DNA of 64,000 nt from Crocinitomicaceae bacterium. Lineage in GTDB: Bacteria; Bacteroidota; Bacteroidia; Flavobacteriales_G; Salibacteraceae. Below the pieces are notes generated by a model that saw only the letters and a program-made list of their open reading frames with translations, had not been told where the DNA came from and ran no database searches. Shown here piece after piece: positions 35,638 through 45,153 of this stretch. Both the position numbers and the translations under genes were made by a program. Positions within the stretch are counted from its first letter, which is position 1, and every line of letters begins with the position of its first letter. The stretch covers positions 728,029 to 792,028 of the forward strand of contig PAME01000001.1 of assembly GCA_002707155.1 (NCBI GenBank), read 5' to 3'.

Positions 35638-38433
35638 ATGGCAAAAAAAGGCAAACAACAACTATCTGAGCAAGAAAAAGGCAGCGATTGGAAAGTTGAT
35701 CAGCGTTCAAAAATCAACTTCATTCTTACCAATTCCAATCAGGAGCAAATTCAAGACTTGCTTGGAAGTTTTGCTAAAATAGATAGTGCTTCTCAAGATA
35801 GAATTTGCCTTTCCTTGTTTTGTGGCGGTGCTGACCTAGAATTACCCGCTAACGTTAAGCAATACAAGGAAGAAACGACCTCAAATGCGGTTAAAGTCAT
35901 TCAAGCTGAAAAAGAAGCTGATTTTATAGTGGTTGCAGATGGGGGAGTACTCACGAAGAAATTTGAGTTTCAAGATTTGTTGAAGTTGCCTCTTGGCGAA
36001 GATGCTCTATACCAGGTGCGCTATATCGGTCAAGATGGAAACGAGACTAAAAGTAATGCAGGTTTTGATGTTGTTGGCGCAGATGTGTTGAGCTATGCAG
36101 TTGAAATATTGCCTAAAAACACAGAATTAAGCGATTTGGTGGCTTTTATAGTAAAAAAGCTATCAATTAAGGCGGAAAGAATAGAACTGCGAAAAAACAG
36201 CCCTTTTGACGCGAAAGTTTCTACAACCCTTCCTCAAAATGTTAAGCGCTGGTTATGGTGGTATTTGGTTTTACCACTCAAAGAGCTGAAAAGCAGTCCG
36301 GTAGATAGGTATTCGTTTATACTTGAAGAGTCTTTTTATCGAATGAAGTTCATGGCGTTTGCGCTCATTCTGCTAATTGGGATGCCGATTGCCGCATATA
36401 ATTCCGGAATTTCAGGTGATGAGTTTGTGCAGTATAAACAAGGTAAGGCGGTGCTGGATTGGTTTTTGAACTTTGGTGAAGTCACTGATCAGAATCGAAC
36501 TGCAGTTGAAGATCCAAAGACCTTATTGCATTTGTATGGTAGTTCATTTGATGTTGTTACTGCGGCATTTAATCGGGCGTTTAATATCGAAAACGAATAC
36601 GAATGGCGCCACGTATTAAATTCATTAACTGGCTGGTTGTTAGTTGTTTTTTGCGGATTACTTGCAGTTAAAATTAAAGGTTGGAGAGCAGGCTTGCTGG
36701 CCATGTTTTTGGTTTTTGTTTCACCACGGATTTTAGGGCATTCTTGGAATAACCCTAAGGATATTCCGTTTGCGATGAGTTATATAATTGGCTTGTATTT
36801 TATTCTCAATTATTTAAGAAATCTGCATCAAATTAAATTCAAACATGTGTTGCTAGTTGCAATGGCAATTGGACTTTCTATAGGTATTCGGATAGGGGGG
36901 TTGTTGTTATTTGCCTACTTGTTTTTGTTTACAGGCTTGTACTATCTCATATTGAGTCGTGGAATTTTAAAAGCATTTAAAAGCGAAAACTTGAAACATT
37001 TGAAACCGATTTTCACTTCCTTAGGAGGAGTAGTCGTGCTCGGATATATTGCAGGTATTATCCTTTGGCCTTATGCCTTAATTGATCCAATCGCTAATCC
37101 GCTAGAGTCTTTAAATGTAATGACAAGTTACGGAACTTCAATTCGACAATTATTTGAAGGTGAGATAGTTTGGAGTGATTACTTGCCGTGGTACTATATA
37201 TCAAAATACATTTTAATTACGACGCCAATTGTAGTTTGGTTTGGCGTTATTCTGTTCTTTGTATTTTACTTTAAGTATCGTGATCGATTAGAGCTGTTTT
37301 GGAAGTTTACGGTATTTTTTGCCTCTGCTTTTCCGATAGCCTACATCATTTACAAAAGCAGTAACGTATACGGAGGATGGAGACATGCCTTGTTTGTTTA
37401 TCCGCCAGTTGCCGTTTGCGCTGCAATAGGATACGATCAATTGGTTTCGCTTTTTAAATCCAAATGGGTTCAAAGAATTGCGGTTATAGGAGTTGTTCTA
37501 ATTGCTTTTCATCCATTAAAGCATACGTTTTCTAACCATCCGTTTCAGTATCAATATTTTAACGAGGTAATAGGCGGGATTGATGCTGCAGCATCAAAGT
37601 ACGAAACCGATTACTATTACCACAGTACAAGAGAGGCTTATTTATGGTTGTACGACAATATTGATTGGTCTAAGTATTCAAAATAGAATCAACTCAAAAT
37701 TGCTACTAACGGACTATTTTCGGTTAGGTATTTTGCAAGGAAGGAAATTAAGGACAAGGTCTTATTGAGTTATGTCCGTTATTACGATAGAGGCACAAAA
37801 GATTGGGATTACTACATCTGTGTAAACAGTTATATAAATCCAGGTCAATTGAAAAGAGGTTTGTGGCCTCCAACAAATACTGCCTACTCCGTAAAAGTTG
37901 ATAATACTGCTATTTGCGCGGTAATTGAACGTAAAACGAGAAAAGATCTTTTAGGAACCAATGCACTTGGAGCTGGAGACAATCAAAAAGCAATCCGATT
38001 ATTGACTGAAGCCATCGAAGAAGACCCAATGTCAGAGATTGCCTACTTGAATTTAGCGCAAGCGTATTTGAATATTCAGCAATTCGACAAAGGGGTGAAA
38101 GCCACTCAAGATATAATGAAGGTTTATCCAAATTACGACAAAGCATTGTACATGCGGTCGCTGTTGTATGTGAATTCGGGTAAATTAAAAGAAGCTATAG
38201 AAACTTCAAAAGAAGTACTGAAAGAGAACCCTAAATACGACAACTCTTACTATATTATGGCAGTGGCTTATGCTCAAGCTGGGGATTTAAATAGTGCTAA
38301 ACAAAATTTGCAAAAATGTATTGAAGGCATGCCTAATTTTAAGCCTGCATATCAGATGTTTAGCCAAATATATAAGCAAGAAGGAAACGAAGCCGAAGCT
38401 AAGCGCTTTCAAGGATACGCTAATCAGCTATAA
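35638..38433 (+). pseudogene. GT39/PMT-like membrane glycosyltransferase with C-terminal TPRs, split by an in-frame amber stop
   Basis: Two open stretches lie in the same frame. The first (35638-37686, 682 aa) has a soluble N-terminal part (about 1-205, degenerate GT2-like), then about 11 membrane helices with ISGDEF (acidic motif after helix 1), SPRILGHSWNNPKDIPFA and VYGGWRHALFVYPP, typical of PMT-type transferases using lipid-linked sugars. It ends DIDWSKYSK then TAG (37684-37686). Reading on without any frame change gives NQLKIATNGLFSVRYF...VRYYDRGTKDWDYYICVNSYIN and then three or four TPRs to a TAA at 38433. The downstream part has no ATG or upstream promoter, only a TTG at 37765. So the intact gene would have about 931 codons, with codon 683 now a stop. 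Sequencing error, recent mutation or readthrough are all possible. Confidence 0.85.
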
Positions 38434-39282
38434 AAATTCAGATAGGTCGAAACCACTGTCAAATCGAATGCCTCGATCTGTTTGCGTTAGTTTACCACAT
38501 TGATGAACTGAATCGTGCTCGAACATTAGAGTGTAGTCATTAGCTACAGCTGTTTTAAAGAACTTTTCTTTTTCAGAAAGGGTTAACAAAGGTCGAGTAT
38601 CGTATCCCATTACCCATGGCAATGGAACATGTGCATGTGAGGGTAGTAAGTCAGCCATAAATACTATTGCCTGACCTTTATAACTAATGTGCGGAATCAT
38701 TTGGGCTTCAGTATGTCCGTGCACCAAAAGCGCCTTAAACCCAGGGAATAACTCTTCCGTAAAATTTCCATTGCTGGAGACAAAGTTTAATTGTCCACTT
38801 TCTTGAATAGGCAGTATGTTTTCTTTTAAAAAGGAAGCTTTTTCTCGCGCATTTGGTTCCGTAGCCCACTTCCAATGGTCTTCGTGGCTCCAATACCTTG
38901 CATTCTTGAATGCAGGTCTATAAGCGTCTGATTTGGGGTTCCGTTCAATAGCTCCGCCGCAATGATCAAAGTGAAGGTGGGTTAAAAAAACATCTGTAAT
39001 GTCATCTCTGTGAAATCCGTGCTGGGCCAAACTCTTATCTAATGTCGCATCTCCATGTAGGAAGTAATGACTAAAAAATTTTTCGGACTGTTTGCTGCCA
39101 ATACCAGTATCTACCAATACTAATCTATCGCTGTATTCGACGAGTAAGCAGCGCATTGCCCAAGTGCACATGTTGTTGCTGTCTGCTTCGTAACGCTTGC
39201 TCCACAAGGATTTAGGCACTACTCCAAACATAGCACCGCCGTCTAATTTAAAAAGTCCAGTTTCTATTGCGTATAAATTCAT
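38428..39282 (-). CDS. MBL-fold metallo-hydrolase (lactonase-like)
   Basis: This 284-residue protein is a metallo-beta-lactamase-fold hydrolase. The metal motif THLHFDHCGG has His102, His104, Asp106 and His107; further ligands are His in LLVHGHTEAQM, Asp in VFMADLLPSH and His in MFEHDSVH. The order and length resemble N-acyl homoserine lactone lactonases and related quorum-quenching enzymes, but the substrate is not proven. Its ATG overlaps the uvrA stop (ATGA, 4 bp), so it is co-translated with uvrA. Its end overlaps the convergent TPR part of the broken transferase gene by 6 bp. Confidence 0.9.
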   Translation of the reverse strand: MNLYAIETGLFKLDGGAMFGVVPKSLWSKRYEADSNNMCTWAMRCLLVEYSDRLVLVDTGIGSKQSEKFFSHYFLHGDATLDKSLAQHGFHRDDITDVFLTHLHFDHCGGAIERNPKSDAYRPAFKNARYWSHEDHWKWATEPNAREKASFLKENILPIQESGQLNFVSSNGNFTEELFPGFKALLVHGHTEAQMIPHISYKGQAIVFMADLLPSHAHVPLPWVMGYDTRPLLTLSEKEKFFKTAVANDYTLMFEHDSVHQCGKLTQTDRGIRFDSGFDLSEFL

Positions 39283-42128
39283 GATAACTTCTTTTTTAGC
39301 TTCAAACGTTCTTTTAAATACTTGGCGGTATATGATTTTTTATGCTTAATCAAGTCTTCTGGAGTACCCTCAAATACTAAAAATCCTCCCGCACTGCCGC
39401 CTTCTGGACCCAGATCAATCACCCAGTCAGCACATTTTATAACATCTATATTGTGTTCTACCACAATTATTGAATGCCCTAAATCTACCAGTGCATTTAA
39501 GGCTTTCAACAGTTTTTTGATATCGTGAAAGTGCAACCCCGTTGTAGGCTCGTCAAAGATGAATAAGGTTCTGTCGTTGCTGGAACTAGCTTGGCCTTTT
39601 AATAAAAATGAAGCAAGTTTTATCCGTTGAGCTTCGCCTCCACTCAATGTGTTGGAAGCTTGTCCCAATTGAACATAACCTAAACCTACTTCGTGCAGCG
39701 GGGTGAGTTTGTCTGCAATTTTTTGAGAAACACGTTCTTCGCCCGCTCTAAAAAAAGCAATTGCATCGTCTATTGTAAGTGTCAATACATCAAAAACGTT
39801 TTTTCCTCGAAGTTTAACCTCTAAAATATCCTCTGTAAATCGCTTTCCCTCGCAAACGTCGCACTTCAATTGAATGTCTGGCATAAACTGCATTTCAACA
39901 GTTATTGATCCATCTCCTTTGCATTTTTCGCATCGTCCACCTTCCACATTGAATGAAAAAGAGGCGGGTTTATAACCACGCATTTTTGCCAACCCTTGAT
40001 TTGAAAATAAGGTTCTGATATCATCAAATGCCTTGATGTAAGTCACTGGGTTTGATCGTGAAGATTTTCCTATTGGGTTTTGGTCGATATATTCTACATT
40101 TCCAATGGATTTTATGTCTCCTTCAATTGACTTGTGTTTACCACTTGCTTGAGCAATTCCACCATGAATTTTTTTAAGAACAGGGTAGAGTATTTTATTC
40201 ATTAGCGTACTCTTTCCTGAGCCGCTAACTCCTGTAATTACTGTCAATGTGTTTAGTGGCAGGGCAACATCAATCGATTTTAGATTGTTTTCAGCTGCTC
40301 CTGTAAGGTTGATTGACTTTTTCCAACTTCTGCGAGTTGACGGTGTAGCAATCTCTTCCTTGCCTGTTAAATAGCGTGCAGTTAGACTTACGTTTTCTTT
40401 TTCTAGTTCTTTTTGATTGCCTTGAAACATGAGCTTGCCGCCTTCGGTTCCTGCTAACGGCCCAAGATCAATGATCATATCTGCTTCACGAATTACTTCT
40501 TCCTCGTGTTCAACTACAATTACCGTGTTTCCTAATTCTTGAAGCGATCGAAGCACTGAAACCAATTGCTCTGTATCTCTGGGGTGTAATCCAACACTTG
40601 GTTCGTCCAAAATGTACATACTGCCTACCAAACTGCTGCCAAGAGAAGTTGCAAGGTTTATGCGCTGCGTTTCGCCACCGGATAACGTAGAGGCTAATCG
40701 GTTTAATTGCAGATATCCAAGCCCTACACGATTTAGAAAGCCTAATCGCGTTTTAATTTCGGTTAAGATGCGCTTCGAAATTTCTGTATCGCTGCTAGAT
40801 AATTTCAGTTTTTCAAAGAACAATGGCAAATCTTTAATCTCTGTCAAGATGATATCGGTGATTGATTTCCCTCCAATCTTTACATAGTTGGCATCTTTTC
40901 TTAGTCGAGTTCCTTTACAATCGGGGCAAGTAGTTTTTCCTCTATACCTCGAGAGCATGACTCGATATTGGATTTTATAAGAATTTTGCTCTAGCATTGT
41001 AAAGAAATCAACTATTCCAGGAAAGTGTTTATTCCCAGTCCATAAGAGTTCTATTTGCGATTCAGAGAGCTCACTAATTGGTTTGTGAATCGGAAAATCA
41101 AATTTGTGCGATGCTGCAACCAGCTCATCTTTCCAAAGACTCATTTTTTCGCCTCTCCAGCAGACCACAGCACCATCATAAACAGATCTCGATTTATCTG
41201 GAATTACCAAATCGGGGTCAATTCCAATAATGCTCCCAAGTCCCTCGCATTTTTTACAAGCTCCAACGGGATTATTGAAACTAAAGAAGTAATCCGATGG
41301 TGTTTCGAATTGCATTCCATCCAATTCAAATCGATTGGAGAATGTTTTAATTTCTGTATTACTTGCTCCCACTATATGCAGGTGACATTCATTGTTCCCT
41401 TCGAAATAGGCTAATTCAATTGAATCTGCAATTCTACTCTGGTTGTTTTCGTCTTCTTTTTTAACCGCAAATCGGTCAATGAGAATGCTGATTTCCTTTT
41501 TGTTCTTTGGCTTTTTAGCAATGAGATCCTCAATCTTAATAGCTTCGTTTTTAAGTAAAACCCTTGAGAAACCTTGTTGTTGAAGTATTTGGAGGCGGGA
41601 TACAACGGTTTCTTTTTCCCGCAAAACCAGCTGAGAAGACAACATTATTTTGCTGCCTTCCTCTAAATTATGAATGAAATTGAAAACGTCTTTTGGTGAA
41701 TTTCGTTTTACTTCTTTGCCAGAAATGGGAGATATCGTCTTACCGATTCTAGCAAATAGCAGTTTTAAGTAATCATAAATTTCAGTGGAGGTGCCCACGG
41801 TGGACCGTGAAGAGTTGGATCCCGTTTTTTGTTCAATAGCAACAGCAGGAGAAATACCTTTGATATAATCAACTGCGGGCTTGTCTATTTTTCCTAAAAA
41901 TTGTCTTGCGTAAGAACTTAAGCTTTCTACATACCTCCGCTGTCCTTCGGCGTAAAGCGTGTCAAATGCTAGTGAAGATTTTCCACTTCCAGAAAGACCG
42001 GTAATAACCACGAATTTATCTCTTGGTATTGCGACATCAATGTTTTGTAAGTTATGCTCTCTAGCCCCTTTTACAATGATATAATCCTGAGGATTTAATT
42101 TGTCTATATTGTTTTGCTTTTTAGCCAT
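39279..42128 (-). CDS. uvrA: Excinuclease ABC subunit A
   Basis: From the ATG at 42128 the protein has 949 residues. It has two ABC ATPase units with Walker [10 protein letters not shown] and GVSGSGKST, two ABC signatures (TLSGGETQR and TLSGGEAQR), and two zinc fingers (CKKCEGLG ... [16 protein letters not shown] ... CDVCEGKR). With UvrB it finds bulky DNA lesions in nucleotide excision repair. An in-frame TTG at 42143 would add five residues, but it lies inside a TACTTTTG promoter box, so the ATG is preferred. The MBL gene is coupled downstream. Confidence 0.96.
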   Translation of the reverse strand: MAKKQNNIDKLNPQDYIIVKGAREHNLQNIDVAIPRDKFVVITGLSGSGKSSLAFDTLYAEGQRRYVESLSSYARQFLGKIDKPAVDYIKGISPAVAIEQKTGSNSSRSTVGTSTEIYDYLKLLFARIGKTISPISGKEVKRNSPKDVFNFIHNLEEGSKIMLSSQLVLREKETVVSRLQILQQQGFSRVLLKNEAIKIEDLIAKKPKNKKEISILIDRFAVKKEDENNQSRIADSIELAYFEGNNECHLHIVGASNTEIKTFSNRFELDGMQFETPSDYFFSFNNPVGACKKCEGLGSIIGIDPDLVIPDKSRSVYDGAVVCWRGEKMSLWKDELVAASHKFDFPIHKPISELSESQIELLWTGNKHFPGIVDFFTMLEQNSYKIQYRVMLSRYRGKTTCPDCKGTRLRKDANYVKIGGKSITDIILTEIKDLPLFFEKLKLSSSDTEISKRILTEIKTRLGFLNRVGLGYLQLNRLASTLSGGETQRINLATSLGSSLVGSMYILDEPSVGLHPRDTEQLVSVLRSLQELGNTVIVVEHEEEVIREADMIIDLGPLAGTEGGKLMFQGNQKELEKENVSLTARYLTGKEEIATPSTRRSWKKSINLTGAAENNLKSIDVALPLNTLTVITGVSGSGKSTLMNKILYPVLKKIHGGIAQASGKHKSIEGDIKSIGNVEYIDQNPIGKSSRSNPVTYIKAFDDIRTLFSNQGLAKMRGYKPASFSFNVEGGRCEKCKGDGSITVEMQFMPDIQLKCDVCEGKRFTEDILEVKLRGKNVFDVLTLTIDDAIAFFRAGEERVSQKIADKLTPLHEVGLGYVQLGQASNTLSGGEAQRIKLASFLLKGQASSSNDRTLFIFDEPTTGLHFHDIKKLLKALNALVDLGHSIIVVEHNIDVIKCADWVIDLGPEGGSAGGFLVFEGTPEDLIKHKKSYTAKYLKERLKLKKKLS

Positions 42129-42140
42129 AAATATTGTCTG

Positions 42141-42148
42141 CAAAAGTA
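42141..42148 (-). promoter_or_regulatory. -7 box (TACTTTTG) for uvrA
   Basis: On the minus strand TACTTTTG matches TAnnTTTG and ends 12 bases before the ATG at 42128. It overlaps the alternative TTG start and so argues against it. No -33 box was clear. Confidence 0.55.
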
Positions 42149-42352
42149 TTCGGCATGAATAAAGTTTTGCTGGTCTATTAATTATTTATCATATTTGCCC
42201 AACTAACGCACTTAAATTGCGTTAATTAATAATACAAAACAAATAAGCCTATAGGATACACTTTTACTCTTAACAATTAAAACCGCCTTTCGCTCAACCT
42301 AAGATTAATTAATTGTTGAATCGCTCGCACAAGAGCAAAATTGAGTAAGTGT

Positions 42353-42937
42353 ATGAAAATCACAAAAATTGACGATAGCATCCTTATTAGGAGCTATTTA
42401 GAAGGAGACGAAAAGTCTTTAGAAAAACTAATTTTAAAACACAAAGATCGTGTTTTTGGATATGTGTATCTAATCGTAAAAGATCACGATATTGCTAATG
42501 ATATCTTTCAAGACACCTTTATGAAAGTTGTAAATACCATGAAAAAAGGTAAATACAACGAAGAAGGTAAATTCATTCAATGGACCTTAAGAATAGCGCA
42601 CAACTTGGCTATTGACCATTTTAGGTTTAAGAAAAGAATGCCAACTACTTCTGGAGGAGATGACTATGATATCTTCGACCTATTTGGTGAAGAAGATGAA
42701 AACATGGAGGAAAAATTAATTTCAGATCAGGTAAAATCTGATGTTGTTAAGCTAATGGAACATCTTCCAAAAGATCAATTGGAAGTATTAAAAATGCGTT
42801 TGTTTTTTGAAATGTCATTTAAGGATATAGCTGAAGAGACGAATGTCAGCATTAACACTGCTTTAGGAAGAATGCGCTATGCATTAATGAACCTTAGAAA
42901 GTTGGTGAAAGAAAGAAATATTGAATTAAGTTTCTAA
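42353..42937 (+). CDS. RNA polymerase sigma factor, ECF-like
   Basis: From the ATG at 42353 the protein has 194 residues. Region 2 is clear (DEKSLEKLILKHKDRVFGYVYLIVKDHDIANDIFQDTFMKV, with RIAHNLAIDHFR as 2.4), then an acidic linker (GEEDENMEEKL) and region 4 (LPKDQLEVLKMRLFFEMSFKDIAEETNVSINTALGRMRYALMNLRK). The full conservation and stand-alone position suggest a widely kept Bacteroidota sigma factor rather than one tied to a TonB receptor. A TTG at 42341 is in frame but less likely. A 66-residue gene follows and may be its partner. Confidence 0.9.
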   Translation: MKITKIDDSILIRSYLEGDEKSLEKLILKHKDRVFGYVYLIVKDHDIANDIFQDTFMKVVNTMKKGKYNEEGKFIQWTLRIAHNLAIDHFRFKKRMPTTSGGDDYDIFDLFGEEDENMEEKLISDQVKSDVVKLMEHLPKDQLEVLKMRLFFEMSFKDIAEETNVSINTALGRMRYALMNLRKLVKERNIELSF

Positions 42938-42998
42938 AAAAATAAATGCAGGATACAATAAATTGACTTTAAGGCGTTAGTTAAAAAATTAGACGCCT

Positions 42999-43199
42999 AT
43001 GCAACACATTTATTCTCCTGAAGAATATCTAAAATTTGAAGAAATACAAGAAGAACTCAAAGAGTTAGAATTAACACAAAGTTTAGATAAAACACTTAGA
43101 CCTAAAGTCCATTCAATAAACTCAATATTGAATTATTCAAAATCACTTGAGATAAAGAAATCCAAGTGGATAGGTCAAATCGAAAACATCAACAATTAA
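42999..43199 (+). CDS. Small conserved-looking protein after the sigma factor
   Basis: This 66-residue protein (MQHIYSPEEYLKFEEIQEEL...) is acidic at the N-terminus and basic at the C-terminus (SLEIKKSKWIGQIENINN), and is probably mostly helical. It has no signal peptide or membrane helix. It lies 61 bp after the sigma factor and is followed by a strong terminator, which supports a real, transcribed gene. I do not know the family; a sigma-linked partner is only suggested by position. Confidence 0.6.
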   Translation: MQHIYSPEEYLKFEEIQEELKELELTQSLDKTLRPKVHSINSILNYSKSLEIKKSKWIGQIENINN

Positions 43200-44962
43200 T
43201 TAATAAATCCCGCTTCCAAAGAGCGGGATTTTTTATGCAAATACACCGATAGTATTTGTTCTTTTTTGTACGCATTATTAAAATAGGCTATACTTTTCTT
43301 TAGCTCAAAATCAGCATAAAAATCAATCCCTTTTTTACGTAAACAATCCTCTAATTCTGGACCGATTTCGGCTGTTTCCGGAATAATAAATGCATACTTA
43401 TAGGCCTCGGGAAAATCGTTTTCTAAAATTACACCGCAGGCATTTGACTCTTTACCAGGTTGCAGCCACCCAAATGGTACAGGTTCTAATTCGGTTAGAA
43501 GTGAAATTCCACCCTCGGTTGAAAAAAGGAATAAATTAGAGAGTTCGTAATTTTTCAGAAATGCCAAATCTGACTTTAAGGTTAGCATTTCTTTGTGTGT
43601 TTTGAGGCCAGATAAAAAAGGCGATAACTCGTGATTCTCCATTTTATCGAACTCAATTGGAGCCTGTCGGTAATTGAATTCTACTGTCCCATAATACAAT
43701 TGAAACAATACGAGGATGCCCAATCCACATTTTATTGTAGCGTTCAAAATGAGATTACCTGTTAAAAGAAATAAGTGAATAGCTGCAAATACGAAAGGCA
43801 TATAAAAAAGAAATTGTGCTGTAAATCCATTGTTAGTGCCAACCGCTCCTATAAAAGGAAATGCAAAAAATAGAAGCATAAAAGCAACGTGTTTACTCGA
43901 TATTTTAGAAAATGCAATCCAATAAACCAGGGTTGAGATATAAACAATATAGTAGATATTAAAAATTGAGTATTTACGATATGTTCCACCAATGTATGAG
44001 CTGTTTTCTATAACAAAATATAGGCATACTGAAAAGGTGATGACTGCTAATGCTTTATCCAATGTGTTTTTATTCACCCATTTTGAAAGTATTCTAGCTA
44101 TTAAAATGATAATTATTAGGGGTAGATAAAATGACCAAGTGTTTTAATTTAGGAATTCTAAATTGTCAATATAATTGTCAATTAGTTTTTCAAATGAATG
44201 ACTGTCTCCACTTCCTCCTGAAATATTTGTATAAAAATTTTTAAGGCTTCCAATGATTCCAAGTTGGTAATTGGTAAACCATAAAACGCAGGAGATAAAA
44301 CCTATTAAATACGAAAGCCATTGCTTTAGAATTAGCTGCCAATTTATTTTTTGAACTGAGATATACTGGTTCACAATATCACCAGCTGGTAAAACGAGAA
44401 CGAGAATTACTGCATTTGTGAATTTGTTGTAGAACGCAATTCCTAATAAAAAACCCAGAGCTATTGCCATAATTCCAGAGTTTATATTCCAATGTGACTT
44501 TGAAGCTAATGTTAACCAAATACCAGCAATACTTGAAAGTACAACAGCAGAAATTGTATTGTAAGAAAAAGTAAGGGGCCCGAAATCATACGAGACATAC
44601 GCACCGATAATTATAAAAAGACCAACAGAAATTCGTTGATGGAAAGGTTCTTTTGGAATTTTCAAAAAATCGACGATACCCTTGGTTAATAGTAAGCTGG
44701 ATATCACATGAGCAATTAACCGAAAATCTCTAATTTGAACTAAGGTGAGATTAAGGAAGCCAAACGTTTTCTTGTAGAGCAAATGAAACTGAGTAGAAGC
44801 TACAACAGGTTCAGTTTTAAACGCATATCCAATAGCGTAGAAAGACTCATCAGATAAATCTAGTCCAAAGCGATTGATGAAGAAAAGAAAACCCGTAATT
44901 GCAAGGGCAGCTATCCCTAAAATAACATGGTAGATGGTCAGAGTATATCCCGTGTTGAGCAA
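43196..44962 (-). pseudogene. Multi-span membrane protein (PMT-like?), split by an in-frame ochre stop
   Basis: Two minus-strand open stretches share one frame. The first (44962 to 44144) has 272 residues and about seven membrane helices, with NRFGLDLSDESFYAIGYAF, an acidic motif after helix 1 as in PMT-type transferases. It ends DNYIDNLEFLN, then TAA (44144-44146). Reading on gives NTWSFYLPLIIIILIARIL (22 codons, a membrane helix) straight into the second stretch (44077 to 43196, 293 aa, more membrane helices and a soluble C-terminus with FSTEGGISLLTELEPVPFGW). One gene of about 588 codons is broken at codon 273. The start is a TTG at 44962; no ATG is available. The transferase assignment is tentative. 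Confidence 0.75.
43206..43235 (+). terminator. Intrinsic terminator of the sigma-factor operon, inside an opposite coding end
   Basis: AATCCCGCT (43206-43214) pairs with AGCGGGATT (43222-43230) around a 7-nt loop and is followed by TTTT on the plus strand. It overlaps the last codons of the minus-strand membrane gene, which reads KKSRSLEAGFIN across it. Confidence 0.85.
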
Positions 44963-45153
44963 TTATTAAGATTTAGGACAATGATAATAATTAAATATAT
45001 GTGTTGATATAGCTGTGCTCGCTTCTGTTAACAACAAATGAAACTTGAGGCATTAATTCAGTTGAACTTTTTCGTTTATAGTATAATTTTATTCTTTGCG
45101 ATAAGATTGAATTAAGGTGCTGATAAGCAACTATTTACACTATTTTTTAGCCT

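Noticed and set aside
37765-38433. Independent TPR gene starting at TTG 37765
   Set aside because: It is in the same frame as the transferase, its first about 55 codons continue a conserved part of that protein, and it has no promoter or usual start.
35638-44146. Possible genetic-code change (stop codon reassignment) to explain the in-frame stops
   Set aside because: The two stops differ (TAG and TAA), and TAA and TAG also end many intact genes in the window at the expected place, so neither codon is generally recoded.
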